From positions 1-27,672 of the IMG/VR virus record IMGVR_UViG_3300011258_000831: DNA of 27,672 bases; one strand, written 5' to 3'. Positions 8,485 through 15,569 of this stretch are shown in pieces (position 1 is the first letter of the stretch; the number at the start of each line of letters is the position of its first letter). The position numbers and the translations under genes were made by a program. This DNA comes from a virus. The notes beneath the pieces were generated by a model. It saw only the letters and a program-made list of their open reading frames with translations, made no database searches and was not told the origin of the DNA.

Positions 8485-8792
8485 CCTTTAGCCCCTGTTT
8501 TTAAGAATTTACTGAAAGTTACATATTCTGGATTTTTCTTTAGCCACTTATGTAGCTCTTGCTTTGACACATCATCATGCCGCATCATTTTTGATAGTTC
8601 AGCCATAGGAATAATGCCTATTTGCCTAAATTCACCCCATCTTTGGCCTTCTGACTCAATTCGCATTGTTTTAGCGTGTTCCACCATATCAGTGGGATCG
8701 TAAGTTTTCTCAATAGAAAGCTTATTGCCTACGTCATGAACCTTAGTGATAATGCCTGTGGTTCTATCAATGTCTTTATGTATGATTGCCAT
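8481..8792 (-). CDS. Small conserved-type phage head/tail gene product
   Basis: A 103-aa protein with a beta-rich start (GIITKVHDVGNKLSIEKTYD, residues ~13-32). A helical, charged C-terminal half follows and ends HKWLKKNPEYVTFSKFLKTG. No domain is recognised. Small proteins of this kind, with a WGEFRQIGIIP-like motif and a WLK-P end, sit between major capsid and adaptor genes in comparable phages. A head-completion or tail-assembly role is plausible but unproven. The start has GGGG five bases upstream. The gene follows the terminator that closes the capsid gene unit. Confidence 0.6.
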   Translation of the reverse strand: MAIIHKDIDRTTGIITKVHDVGNKLSIEKTYDPTDMVEHAKTMRIESEGQRWGEFRQIGIIPMAELSKMMRHDDVSKQELHKWLKKNPEYVTFSKFLKTGAKG

Positions 8793-8804
8793 TTTTACCC
8801 CATT

Positions 8805-8830
8805 AAAAAGGGCAGCCCGAAAGCCGCCCT
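8805..8830 (-). terminator. Intrinsic terminator after the major capsid gene
   Basis: On the - strand AGGGCGGC pairs with GCTGCCCT (8 bp, one G-U) around a 6-nt loop and is followed by TTTTT. It lies between the capsid stop and the next gene. It could protect the capsid message or lower expression of downstream tail genes. Confidence 0.85.
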
Positions 8831-8846
8831 ATTCATTACCAACTAC

Positions 8847-9818
8847 TTAAGCTGTTAAGTTATCAACTTTTGCTTGTGATTTCTCATCTTTAACCACCAG
8901 GCAACATTCAGCGCTAATCAATGCTTTTTCAGAGTGACCTGTTTTAGCAAGAGCATCAGATTTGAACTGTTGACGATAAGCAACCGCCAAGCCTTCAGGG
9001 TTAAGCACATAAGCTGCGTTAGCGTTAGCAGAAGCTTGTACATAGTTAGGTACAACCATGATCTCACCAAAGTCTGACATGTAAACATCAGCACCGCCAA
9101 CAATCACGCCTTGCTTGCCTTTAGATACTTGATGGCGATTAGCCGCAATACCTGTGAAAGCTGAGAATGCACCTTTATGAGAAGGTGTTAAAGTTAACAT
9201 TGATGGAACGTCAGAGCTATTAGTCGCTGCTGATTCCATAACGCCTTTTAACAACGCTTCAGTAAATGTACGATTAGTACCAGCAGTATTAGCAGTAGTT
9301 GCCGCACCTGAGTTGTGCGCTGTTGTAGCACCTGAACCACCATGTGATACGTTGGTGAAAATCATAGTACCTAAACCTGCTGATTTACGGGCTGTAGTGC
9401 TGTTACCTGCAACGGCTGGATTTTTAGACAAAATCATAGCCTCAATATCACGCTTAAGCTCTTTCATTTTCTTAGCTTTTTGATAAGCCATTTCTTTACC
9501 GCGACCTGCTTTTTTAACAGTATTAACATCTGTAGATACAACAACAACTTTATCAAACAGTTGTGTATAGTTACCAACGCGCTGCGTAGGTGTTACCGCT
9601 TCACCCGTTACGTCATCGCCTTCAATTGCCGCGTTATCAGCATCAGGTGCAGCTAGTGAATCACGTTGCCATTCATGTAAAGTATTAGTAGCTGTTAAGC
9701 GACCAATGCTAGAAAGAACTGGTGTTGATTCTGGTGATGTGTTGTAAATCTTATCTTGTAAATCTTCACGTGTGCCTACGTTATCATAGGTGTCATGTGT
9801 ATTGGTTGGTTGTGCCAT
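8847..9818 (-). CDS. Major capsid protein, SU10/DUF5309 type
   Basis: A 323-aa protein with the signature start of the DUF5309 (SU10-like) capsid family: a short N-terminal arm (NTHDTYDNVGTREDLQDKIY), then STPVLSSIGRLTATNTLHEWQRDSL. The middle has VVVVSTDVNTVKKAGRGKEMAYQ (~93-115), typical of the HK97-fold spine region of this family. The last third contains the PSMLTLTPSHKGAFSAF segment and the end in which such proteins carry the P-domain strands. AAAAGGAT precedes the start with good spacing. It directly follows the scaffold gene and is followed by a terminator, as expected for the most abundant late product. Family membership is from motif recognition. Confidence 0.85.
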   Translation of the reverse strand: MAQPTNTHDTYDNVGTREDLQDKIYNTSPESTPVLSSIGRLTATNTLHEWQRDSLAAPDADNAAIEGDDVTGEAVTPTQRVGNYTQLFDKVVVVSTDVNTVKKAGRGKEMAYQKAKKMKELKRDIEAMILSKNPAVAGNSTTARKSAGLGTMIFTNVSHGGSGATTAHNSGAATTANTAGTNRTFTEALLKGVMESAATNSSDVPSMLTLTPSHKGAFSAFTGIAANRHQVSKGKQGVIVGGADVYMSDFGEIMVVPNYVQASANANAAYVLNPEGLAVAYRQQFKSDALAKTGHSEKALISAECCLVVKDEKSQAKVDNLTA

Positions 9819-9830
9819 TTTATTATCCTT

Positions 9831-10808
9831 TTATAAAAATGCAGCCAAATCTTCAACACGACCATATTTCTTAAGACGTTCTTCTGCCTTACGATTGCGA
9901 CTAGCTTTAGGCTTGGGCGCTTTTGGTCTGATGATTTTTGGTGCTGCTTTAACTTTCTTCATTTGTATAGGTTTCTGAGTCTCAAGACTACGAAACTTCA
10001 TAGCGTCATGAAGCATATGCACTAACTTGCCACCATCTAAAATACCGCCCGCTTTAAATACAGGCGCGGATGTTAGAAATGCCAAATCTTGTTGTGTAAT
10101 GCCATAAGTTTTATGGGCAAAGTCTGTCATTTTCGACTGATATTCCTTGTCTTTAAACTCTGGTATATGCTCTACTATATATGCCTTGTCCTGCTCTTGC
10201 CTTTGACCTCTAGCTTGCATTTCAACTTGTTCAGACTGTGCCATAGTTTCGGTCTTGGTCTGGTCTAACTGTGAAAGCGTTTGCTGTACCGATTCATACT
10301 TCGCTTGTAGCGCTACGTATTTGGATGGGTCTGTGGCGGCTAGTTGTGGCGTTAGTTCTGCTAGTTCTGGCGCTGCATTCTGAATCACAAAAGCCTTTAG
10401 CTGCTCTATTTGCTCGGCTGATTGCGTTTGTGTCTGAATGAATGCGTTTTGATACTCAACTTCTTTTTGCCTTACCGTTTCCGCTTCGGCCTGTCTTTTC
10501 CGCGTGTAATCACTTGAAAGCATGTAGCCTTCTGCAAGCTCTTCTAGTGTTAGTTCTTTTTCTTCATCCTCACCACGTTCGTTCTTTACAGTAAGTTTGA
10601 ATTTTTCACCATCACTTGTCGCTTCTTCTTCTGGCTCTGTTTCTTCTTCATCTGCTTCAGACTCTTCATCCTCATCTTCTTCTTCGGGTTGTCCGTCCTC
10701 GTCATCTACTTGCTCATCTTCTTCTTTAAGCTCTTCGATTTCTTCAATTGGATCCTCAGAAAATGCATCTGCTAAGTCTTGGACTCCCTCATCAGGTTGG
10801 TCGCTCAT
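9831..10808 (-). CDS. Scaffolding protein
   Basis: A 325-aa protein. Residues 1-70 are extremely acidic (long runs of Glu and Asp). Then comes a short beta segment (EKFKLTVKNERGEDEEKELT), a helical coiled-coil-like Gln/Glu-rich stretch (~105-210) and a basic C-terminus (KPIQMKKVKAAPKIIRPKAP onward). An acidic helical body with a basic coat-binding tail is the usual plan of phage scaffolds. The gene immediately precedes the capsid gene. The LTLEELAEGYMLSSDYTRK motif recurs in scaffold proteins of related phages. AAAGGAG precedes the start. No protease motif was seen. Confidence 0.85.
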   Translation of the reverse strand: MSDQPDEGVQDLADAFSEDPIEEIEELKEEDEQVDDEDGQPEEEDEDEESEADEEETEPEEEATSDGEKFKLTVKNERGEDEEKELTLEELAEGYMLSSDYTRKRQAEAETVRQKEVEYQNAFIQTQTQSAEQIEQLKAFVIQNAAPELAELTPQLAATDPSKYVALQAKYESVQQTLSQLDQTKTETMAQSEQVEMQARGQRQEQDKAYIVEHIPEFKDKEYQSKMTDFAHKTYGITQQDLAFLTSAPVFKAGGILDGGKLVHMLHDAMKFRSLETQKPIQMKKVKAAPKIIRPKAPKPKASRNRKAEERLKKYGRVEDLAAFL

Positions 10809-10833
10809 GTGTATAACTCCTTTTTATAGACGT

Positions 10834-10857
10834 AAAAAAACCACCGCTAGGGTGGCT
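10834..10857 (-). terminator. Intrinsic terminator upstream of the scaffold gene
   Basis: On the - strand CCACC pairs with GGTGG around CTAGC and is followed by seven Ts. It sits between the 97-aa gene and the scaffold gene and belongs to the same look-alike group as the hairpins at 1383, 15529 and 20052. Confidence 0.8.
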
Positions 10858-10878
10858 ATATCCGTTACGTGCGGATAT
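10858..10878. repeat. Perfect 7-bp inverted repeat beside a terminator
   Basis: ATATCCG and CGGATAT are separated by 7 bases and abut the terminator stem at 10841-10855. The - strand transcript would meet this hairpin first. There is no T run, so it is not itself a terminator. It could stabilise RNA ends or be a processing site. Confidence 0.5.
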
Positions 10879-10895
10879 TCTTTAAAGCTTTTATA

Positions 10896-11189
10896 TTAAA
10901 ATGCTTGTTTAATCTTTGATACTAATGTTGGTTTAGGTGGCTGTAAGTTAGCTGTAGCCAATTTGCCTGTTTCGATATAGCCCGTTAGAACGCCTTTTAC
11001 TCTGCGCCCTACCTGTAAGGACATTAATAATATATCGCGCCCCTCTGTGTCTCTAACAGGGCAATTAGCTAGGGTTTCAATGACATCAGCCTCAAAGTCT
11101 GTAAAGATAGTTTGGAATAGCTCATTATCTAACAACTCTTTAGCTTGTTGCGCCTTGTCCTGGTCTAACCTTAATTTATCTTCATTCAT
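10896..11189 (-). CDS. Small helical phage protein of unknown function
   Basis: A 97-aa protein, helical throughout, starting with a charged DKLRLDQDKAQQAKELLDNE segment and containing LLMSLQVGRRVKGVLTGYIE. Small phage proteins with the pattern '..A+.LL.n.lf...F...........' followed by an R-rich helix are frequent near capsid genes and may act in head assembly, but no function is established. The start codon overlaps the stop of the 46-aa gene upstream (ATGA). A Pro-rich linker (LQPPKPTL) precedes a basic C-terminus. Confidence 0.65.
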   Translation of the reverse strand: MNEDKLRLDQDKAQQAKELLDNELFQTIFTDFEADVIETLANCPVRDTEGRDILLMSLQVGRRVKGVLTGYIETGKLATANLQPPKPTLVSKIKQAF

Positions 11190-11326
11190 TTTTTGGCTTT
11201 CTTTGGCTTCTCAGCAACAGCAAAACCCTGCTCGATCATTCGTTCTGCAATGTCTTTATCTTTCACGCTGTCACCTTGTTTAAAGAAAACACCCTCAAAT
11301 TTAACTGTCTTAGTAACTGTTGCCAT
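11186..11326 (-). CDS. 46-aa small phage head-region protein
   Basis: A 46-residue frame with an ATG at 11326. The protein begins MATVTKTVKFEGVFFKQGDS, continues with KDKDIAERMIEQGFAV and ends in a lysine-rich tail. The pattern 'beta strand - GD.v....iAE.li..G.A' followed by a basic tail is widespread among tiny phage proteins encoded near capsid genes. The stop overlaps the start of the 97-aa gene in ATGA, which strongly supports translation. Function is unknown. Confidence 0.7.
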   Translation of the reverse strand: MATVTKTVKFEGVFFKQGDSVKDKDIAERMIEQGFAVAEKPKKAKK

Positions 11327-11335
11327 AATCTATCC

Positions 11336-13504
11336 TTATGCTGCGGCTAACATAGCCATTATAAAAATCATATCGTCTGACTCGGCTGCCTGTTTCCGAG
11401 CTATATCTTCTAGTATGAATTGCTCTTTTGCGGCCTCAATTTCTGCTTGCTGCTTTCTTACCTGATATGCTGCTAGTTCATCGTGAGCTTGTTGCTCAAA
11501 GCTGCCAACTAAAGCTATCAGCTTTTCATTTAATTCATTAGCTTGCTGTGTTAATAGCGCCTCATAGACTCTAGACTTGTCTATAGCGGCCTGTGTAGCC
11601 TTATCTTTTGCTTTTGACTTACTTGTATCAGCAATTAACTTTTTAACTTTAGCGCGTTCTTTTTCGACCTTTTCTAGCTTACGTCTTAAGCGTTTAGACT
11701 TGCGTGTTTCTGTGGTCTGAAACGGCAGTGGAACTCTGCGCCCATGCCTAAACGATGAGCCGCTAGTCTCAAAGCCGTGAGAGCCTTCATTTTGATCTAC
11801 ACCGTTTAATAATAAACTAGCATCTTGGCCATCAATGTTGAAGCTTCCAGCCTCACAAACTAATGTGTAATTAACAGGTGCATTAGACACATAAACTAAC
11901 TCAGCATCTTGCCCGTCAATAACAAAGGCTCCTGCTTCACACTCTAATGTAAAGTTTTCCGCGCCTTCTGTGTAAGTTAGGTCTGCATCTTGTCCACCAA
12001 TTAAGAACGCGCCAGCTTCACAAGTTAATGTGTAGTTGGTTGCTAATGAGCCTATATTTAGTGTCGCATCTTGCCCTGTTATGGTGAATGCGCCAGCTTC
12101 ACAATCTAGCGTGAAATTCTCTGCGCCTTCTGTATAGTTTAGGGCTGCGTCTTGTCCTGCAATAGTAAACGATCCAGCTTCACAATCTAACGTGTATGCT
12201 GTAGCCCCTGCCGAATAATTCAGAGCAGCATCTTGGCCTGTTATCGCAAAAGAACCAGCGTCACATGTTAGCGTGTAGTTGGTTGCGCCAGCCGTATAGA
12301 CTAAATCAGCGTCTTGACCTGCTATAGAGAATGAACCAGCATCGCAGGTTAGTGCGTAGTCTGTTGCCCCTCCACCACCTGCTGCGGGATAAATAACCTC
12401 TCTTGCTTCAGCTATAGCCCAGTCAGCCGCGAAGCTTTCAGGCAAATCTAACTTAATGCGATACCTTATAGTTGATTGGCTACCGATCTCGGCTACAGAC
12501 AAATCAAACTCATCGTCCACCCATGCATCAGTAGCATTCATCGCAATGGTTGTTAAGGTTGTCCAGTCTGGCTCTGTTGGTGATGCAACAGTTGCATACT
12601 GAAATAGCATATTACCTGTGGCAATAGCATTTTTATTGTGCTTTACGAATACCTTTAAATCACCATCTGCGGTATTGTCAAATATTTTACTTCGCGTTAA
12701 CGCCCAAGTGTCAGAAGCCGTAGAGCCAGATGTCTCCGCGAAAACAAAGCCCGCATACCCTACTGGTGGCGCACTCGGTCCAGTGCCGCCAGTGCCAGTG
12801 CCAGACGTGGAGTAACACCATAAACCGCCTGAATTTTGTGACAGCTCTGCCTGGCTTGCACCGCTTCTATCTGTTAGAGCAAAGTTTTCTTCAAATAGAT
12901 TATCTGTCGTTATCAGTGATTCAATTGGCGTGTCTAAGATCGTAGCATCAACGCCGACCTCATCAACTGTGGATATTGCAAAGTCGTTACTAAATACCCC
13001 GTTAGTCTCAAACCTAAGTCTATACTTTAGGGTTGATGACTTTCTAACACCATTAGCTTGAGATAAATCTAAAACAATGCTTACCCATGTGTCTGTCGAT
13101 GTGCCATCAATAAGAGAGAGTGAATGCCAATCGTTTTCAGTTGGGCTTGCAACTGTTGTGTACTCAGGAATTATGTGAGAATTCGTATCATAATTCAGGT
13201 TCGTGCGTATTGTTATTGTTATGTTCTGTATAGTATTGTCGAATACTGCATCAGGCTTAAAATCAATTACATCTACTGCTGACGTACCTGATGCTTCAAA
13301 ATAAATATACCCACTTTCCCCTGCATCGGGTGCGCTTGGGCCAGTAGCACCGCCACCGCCAGATGGCGTGTTAGTGGTAGCTGTTCCCCATCCACCACTA
13401 GGCGCGCCGCCAGCAGATATACCAGCATCGGCTGTACCTGCTGCGTTAGTGACCGAAAAGTTAGCGTTTAACTGGTCATGGGTATATGAATTTGAAAAAG
13501 CCAT
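11336..13504 (-). CDS. Large mosaic surface protein: MAM-like pair, seven repeats, coiled coil
   Basis: A 722-aa protein with three parts. Residues ~5-190 and ~205-375 are a duplicated beta-rich domain. Both copies contain TGPSAP followed by a G-(F/Y)-x-(F/Y)-x-E/A-x-SG strand and a later TVASPTExDW, which recalls MAM/jelly-roll adhesive domains. Residues ~383-569 are seven tandem ~27-aa repeats of the form (Y/F)TLxC(D/E)AG(S/A)F-I-GQDAxL. Residues ~600-712 are highly charged and helical, a likely coiled coil rich in Lys, Glu and Gln. No signal peptide or catalytic motif was seen. It is coupled by TAATG to the DUF1996 gene. The position between portal and scaffold suggests a head-surface fibre or decoration that binds glycans or cells; that is inference. 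Confidence 0.75.
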   Translation of the reverse strand: MAFSNSYTHDQLNANFSVTNAAGTADAGISAGGAPSGGWGTATTNTPSGGGGATGPSAPDAGESGYIYFEASGTSAVDVIDFKPDAVFDNTIQNITITIRTNLNYDTNSHIIPEYTTVASPTENDWHSLSLIDGTSTDTWVSIVLDLSQANGVRKSSTLKYRLRFETNGVFSNDFAISTVDEVGVDATILDTPIESLITTDNLFEENFALTDRSGASQAELSQNSGGLWCYSTSGTGTGGTGPSAPPVGYAGFVFAETSGSTASDTWALTRSKIFDNTADGDLKVFVKHNKNAIATGNMLFQYATVASPTEPDWTTLTTIAMNATDAWVDDEFDLSVAEIGSQSTIRYRIKLDLPESFAADWAIAEAREVIYPAAGGGGATDYALTCDAGSFSIAGQDADLVYTAGATNYTLTCDAGSFAITGQDAALNYSAGATAYTLDCEAGSFTIAGQDAALNYTEGAENFTLDCEAGAFTITGQDATLNIGSLATNYTLTCEAGAFLIGGQDADLTYTEGAENFTLECEAGAFVIDGQDAELVYVSNAPVNYTLVCEAGSFNIDGQDASLLLNGVDQNEGSHGFETSGSSFRHGRRVPLPFQTTETRKSKRLRRKLEKVEKERAKVKKLIADTSKSKAKDKATQAAIDKSRVYEALLTQQANELNEKLIALVGSFEQQAHDELAAYQVRKQQAEIEAAKEQFILEDIARKQAAESDDMIFIMAMLAAA
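11792..12358 (-). repeat. Seven tandem ~81-bp repeats within the 722-aa gene
   Basis: The DNA encodes seven successive copies of a ~27-residue unit with an invariant GQDA and one conserved Cys. The copies differ at synonymous sites, so they are diverged rather than a recent expansion. Copies 3 and 5 share the TEGAEN end, which suggests duplication of multi-unit blocks. Confidence 0.85.
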
Positions 13505-15096
13505 TAGAACGTAGTTAAACCGCCACCGATTAGGTAGGCGTGACAGTTAGTGCCTTTTTTATGGCAATTGTTAAGTAAATGCTCTAGCGTTCCTGCTTCC
13601 CAACCATTAACCCAATCACCGTGGATTGAATAACCTGATGCTTCGCCAATCCTATCACTAGCTAAACGCCAGTTTTGTATTGGTGTACCTACACGATAGT
13701 CAATATTAAAAGTAACTTCAGGAATCATGACGGGGTGTGAAGCTGGACACGCAGACGAATAGCCACCAAAAGCCATGTGACTTGTATGATCAGGACTATC
13801 TAGGTTTATGCCATCCCAACAGTTAGGAAAGCTAAGCATGTACTGAACTGTGTCGCCAATATTACAATTAGGCAGACTGTCATATGTCCTACTTCCGTAT
13901 TGGTCGTTACAGGTATAGCGGGTTTGTCTGCCATAAACATGAGGCTTTACAATCATTCGTAAGCCTACTGGTGGTTTATTCACCAAATCAGGACGGTTTG
14001 TCTTGTAGTACACTCGCACTCGCATTGGCTTGATTGGCTTGTTTGTAGCCGTATCAATCATACTTGGCACCCAATAAGCTGAACGATTAGCGATGCCGCC
14101 AGCACATGTTGAATTGCCAAAGTTATGAAACTGACTTACATCCGCATTAGCGCTAGTCTCTGTGTTTCCAAAGAATGTGTGATGATGACTTACACCACCT
14201 TGATTCGGGAATACAATCGGGTCATCATTAGCCATGTGGCTAGGCTGGCAAACGAATCTAGCCTCACCTGACGAACGTCCAGCACCATTGCCGAAATCAC
14301 TAGTTGGTCTAATGTCCATAGTGCTTGAGCCTACTGCTGGTGCCATGTTAAAAGCTGTGTTAACTTCAGGCATCCCCATATTTCCACTATTAGGGTCATC
14401 ATGAACCATAGGTGGCATAGGGTCAGGTGCGTTAGGGTCAGGCTCTGTTGACTCTTCAGTATTAACTGGCTCAGTTGAATCTGTTTGTAGGTAGTAACAA
14501 GCCTTGCTAAATCCTACTGACGGGTCACTAGCACTAATGCCACCAACACGACAAGCAATAGTTTCACCGCCTGCAACATCTAACAACTCAAACCATTTAT
14601 TAGCGTCTGCGCTTCCGAATATAACCTTATAGCGACCGTCACTAGGCAAGGTAAACGTACCCCATTCACTAGCGCCAAGTGTGTAGTCTGCTATGTTGAT
14701 AGTTTCTACTGGTGTTTCAGGTGCGGCTGTGTCAACTGGTTCATCAGGAATAGCCACACAAGCATCACCTGTGCCGTTAGGCTCGAAGCCTGTATCACAA
14801 GTTAAGGGAACATCAACTACTGGTGGCGTATCAGCATCAGGCGTAACCGTAATCTCAAAGGTGTAATTGCGGATAGCTGTAATCGTTTCGCTTTCTGTAA
14901 GTGTTTTGGAATACTTAATCACCTTATCCATAAGCTGAATCTCATTAGTTGAACTTGCAACACCTTCTAACTCTTGACCATCAGCACCAATAAGCTTTAC
15001 ATTTGGCGATGTTGTTTTAATGTCAACTTCGGCCTTAAGCTCTAAAGACAGTGCAGCAATTCCGCATAGGAATAAAGATACTAGTAGTTTGTTCAT
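13504..15096 (-). CDS. Exported DUF1996-domain protein inside the head operon
   Basis: A 530-aa protein. Residues 1-22 form a type I signal peptide (MNKLLVSLFLCGIAALSL), probably cut after LKA. Residues ~100-120 hold a two-Cys EGF-like or linker element, ~130-205 a beta-rich segment, and ~205-245 a Pro/Asp/Glu-rich linker. Residues ~280-512 match the DUF1996 domain: RFVCQPSHMANDDPIVFPNQ, then SHHHTFFGN, SAYWVPSM, FPNCWDG, DHTSHMAFGG and IHGDWVNGW. This domain carries eight cysteines, as expected for a disulfide-bonded extracytoplasmic protein. DUF1996 is known from secreted fungal and bacterial proteins; its biochemical role is not settled to my knowledge. The gene starts 2 bases after the previous stop and is coupled to the 722-aa gene by TAATG, so it is co-expressed with virion genes. 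Confidence 0.85.
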   Translation of the reverse strand: MNKLLVSLFLCGIAALSLELKAEVDIKTTSPNVKLIGADGQELEGVASSTNEIQLMDKVIKYSKTLTESETITAIRNYTFEITVTPDADTPPVVDVPLTCDTGFEPNGTGDACVAIPDEPVDTAAPETPVETINIADYTLGASEWGTFTLPSDGRYKVIFGSADANKWFELLDVAGGETIACRVGGISASDPSVGFSKACYYLQTDSTEPVNTEESTEPDPNAPDPMPPMVHDDPNSGNMGMPEVNTAFNMAPAVGSSTMDIRPTSDFGNGAGRSSGEARFVCQPSHMANDDPIVFPNQGGVSHHHTFFGNTETSANADVSQFHNFGNSTCAGGIANRSAYWVPSMIDTATNKPIKPMRVRVYYKTNRPDLVNKPPVGLRMIVKPHVYGRQTRYTCNDQYGSRTYDSLPNCNIGDTVQYMLSFPNCWDGINLDSPDHTSHMAFGGYSSACPASHPVMIPEVTFNIDYRVGTPIQNWRLASDRIGEASGYSIHGDWVNGWEAGTLEHLLNNCHKKGTNCHAYLIGGGLTTF

Positions 15097-15098
15097 TG

Positions 15099-15515
15099 TT
15101 AAGATACCGTAAACACGCCATTAGCTGCGCTTAAGTCTGGTGCAAATGTGTCACTTGTAGCGCCGTCAACTAATTGGCTTGATCCATAATCCCACCATCC
15201 AAATAAAACATCTGCTGTTTGATTCCATAAAATAGCGTAGCGAACGGTAAAGCCTGCGCCTGTAGCCGTCCACGGTGTAGGGTCTGCTAAAACTAGTTTA
15301 GTTACGCCAGAAGCATTGGCTGATGTCGTCACAGCACAAGTATTGCCGTTTACTGTATAACCATTAGCTGTTGTTAGCTCAGAAGCTGATGCTTGGTTCG
15401 TGTCTGTTACATCAGGAGCCGTGTTGCTTAGAATAATGCGCCATGTGTCTGTTGCAATATTAACCCCTTTGACTAAAGCCTCTGATGCTGGTTGATATTT
15501 GTTAAAAGTTGCCAT
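15099..15515 (-). CDS. Small head-associated phage protein (fibre/decoration type)
   Basis: A 138-aa beta-rich protein with the recognisable phage pattern DTWRIILSNTAPD (residues ~23-35), then GYTVNGN, GAGFTVRYAILWNQTADVLF, GWWDYGSSQ and a Gly/Phe end. Proteins of this pattern occur in many tailed phages among head genes and are usually called structural. A head decoration or fibre-base role is likely. GGGAG precedes the start. It is the first gene after the terminator that follows it in the sequence and leads the accessory block of DUF1996 and the 722-aa protein. Confidence 0.7.
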   Translation of the reverse strand: MATFNKYQPASEALVKGVNIATDTWRIILSNTAPDVTDTNQASASELTTANGYTVNGNTCAVTTSANASGVTKLVLADPTPWTATGAGFTVRYAILWNQTADVLFGWWDYGSSQLVDGATSDTFAPDLSAANGVFTVS

Positions 15516-15528
15516 TTCTTACTCCCAT

Positions 15529-15550
15529 AAAAAAACCACCATAGGGCGGC
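15529..15550 (-). terminator. Intrinsic terminator after the portal gene
   Basis: On the - strand CCGCC pairs with GGTGG (one G-U) around CTAT, followed by seven Ts. It separates the terminase-portal unit from the head accessory genes. Confidence 0.78.
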
Positions 15551-15569
15551 TTGATAATTTGATTAAATG

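Noticed and set aside
10597-10899. + strand serine-rich 100-codon frame
   Set aside because: The serine runs are simply the reverse complement of the scaffold protein's Glu/Asp-rich N-terminus.
11792-12358. Possible diversity-generating variable repeat
   Set aside because: No reverse transcriptase or template repeat is in the window, and differences between copies are spread over synonymous and other sites rather than at adenines.
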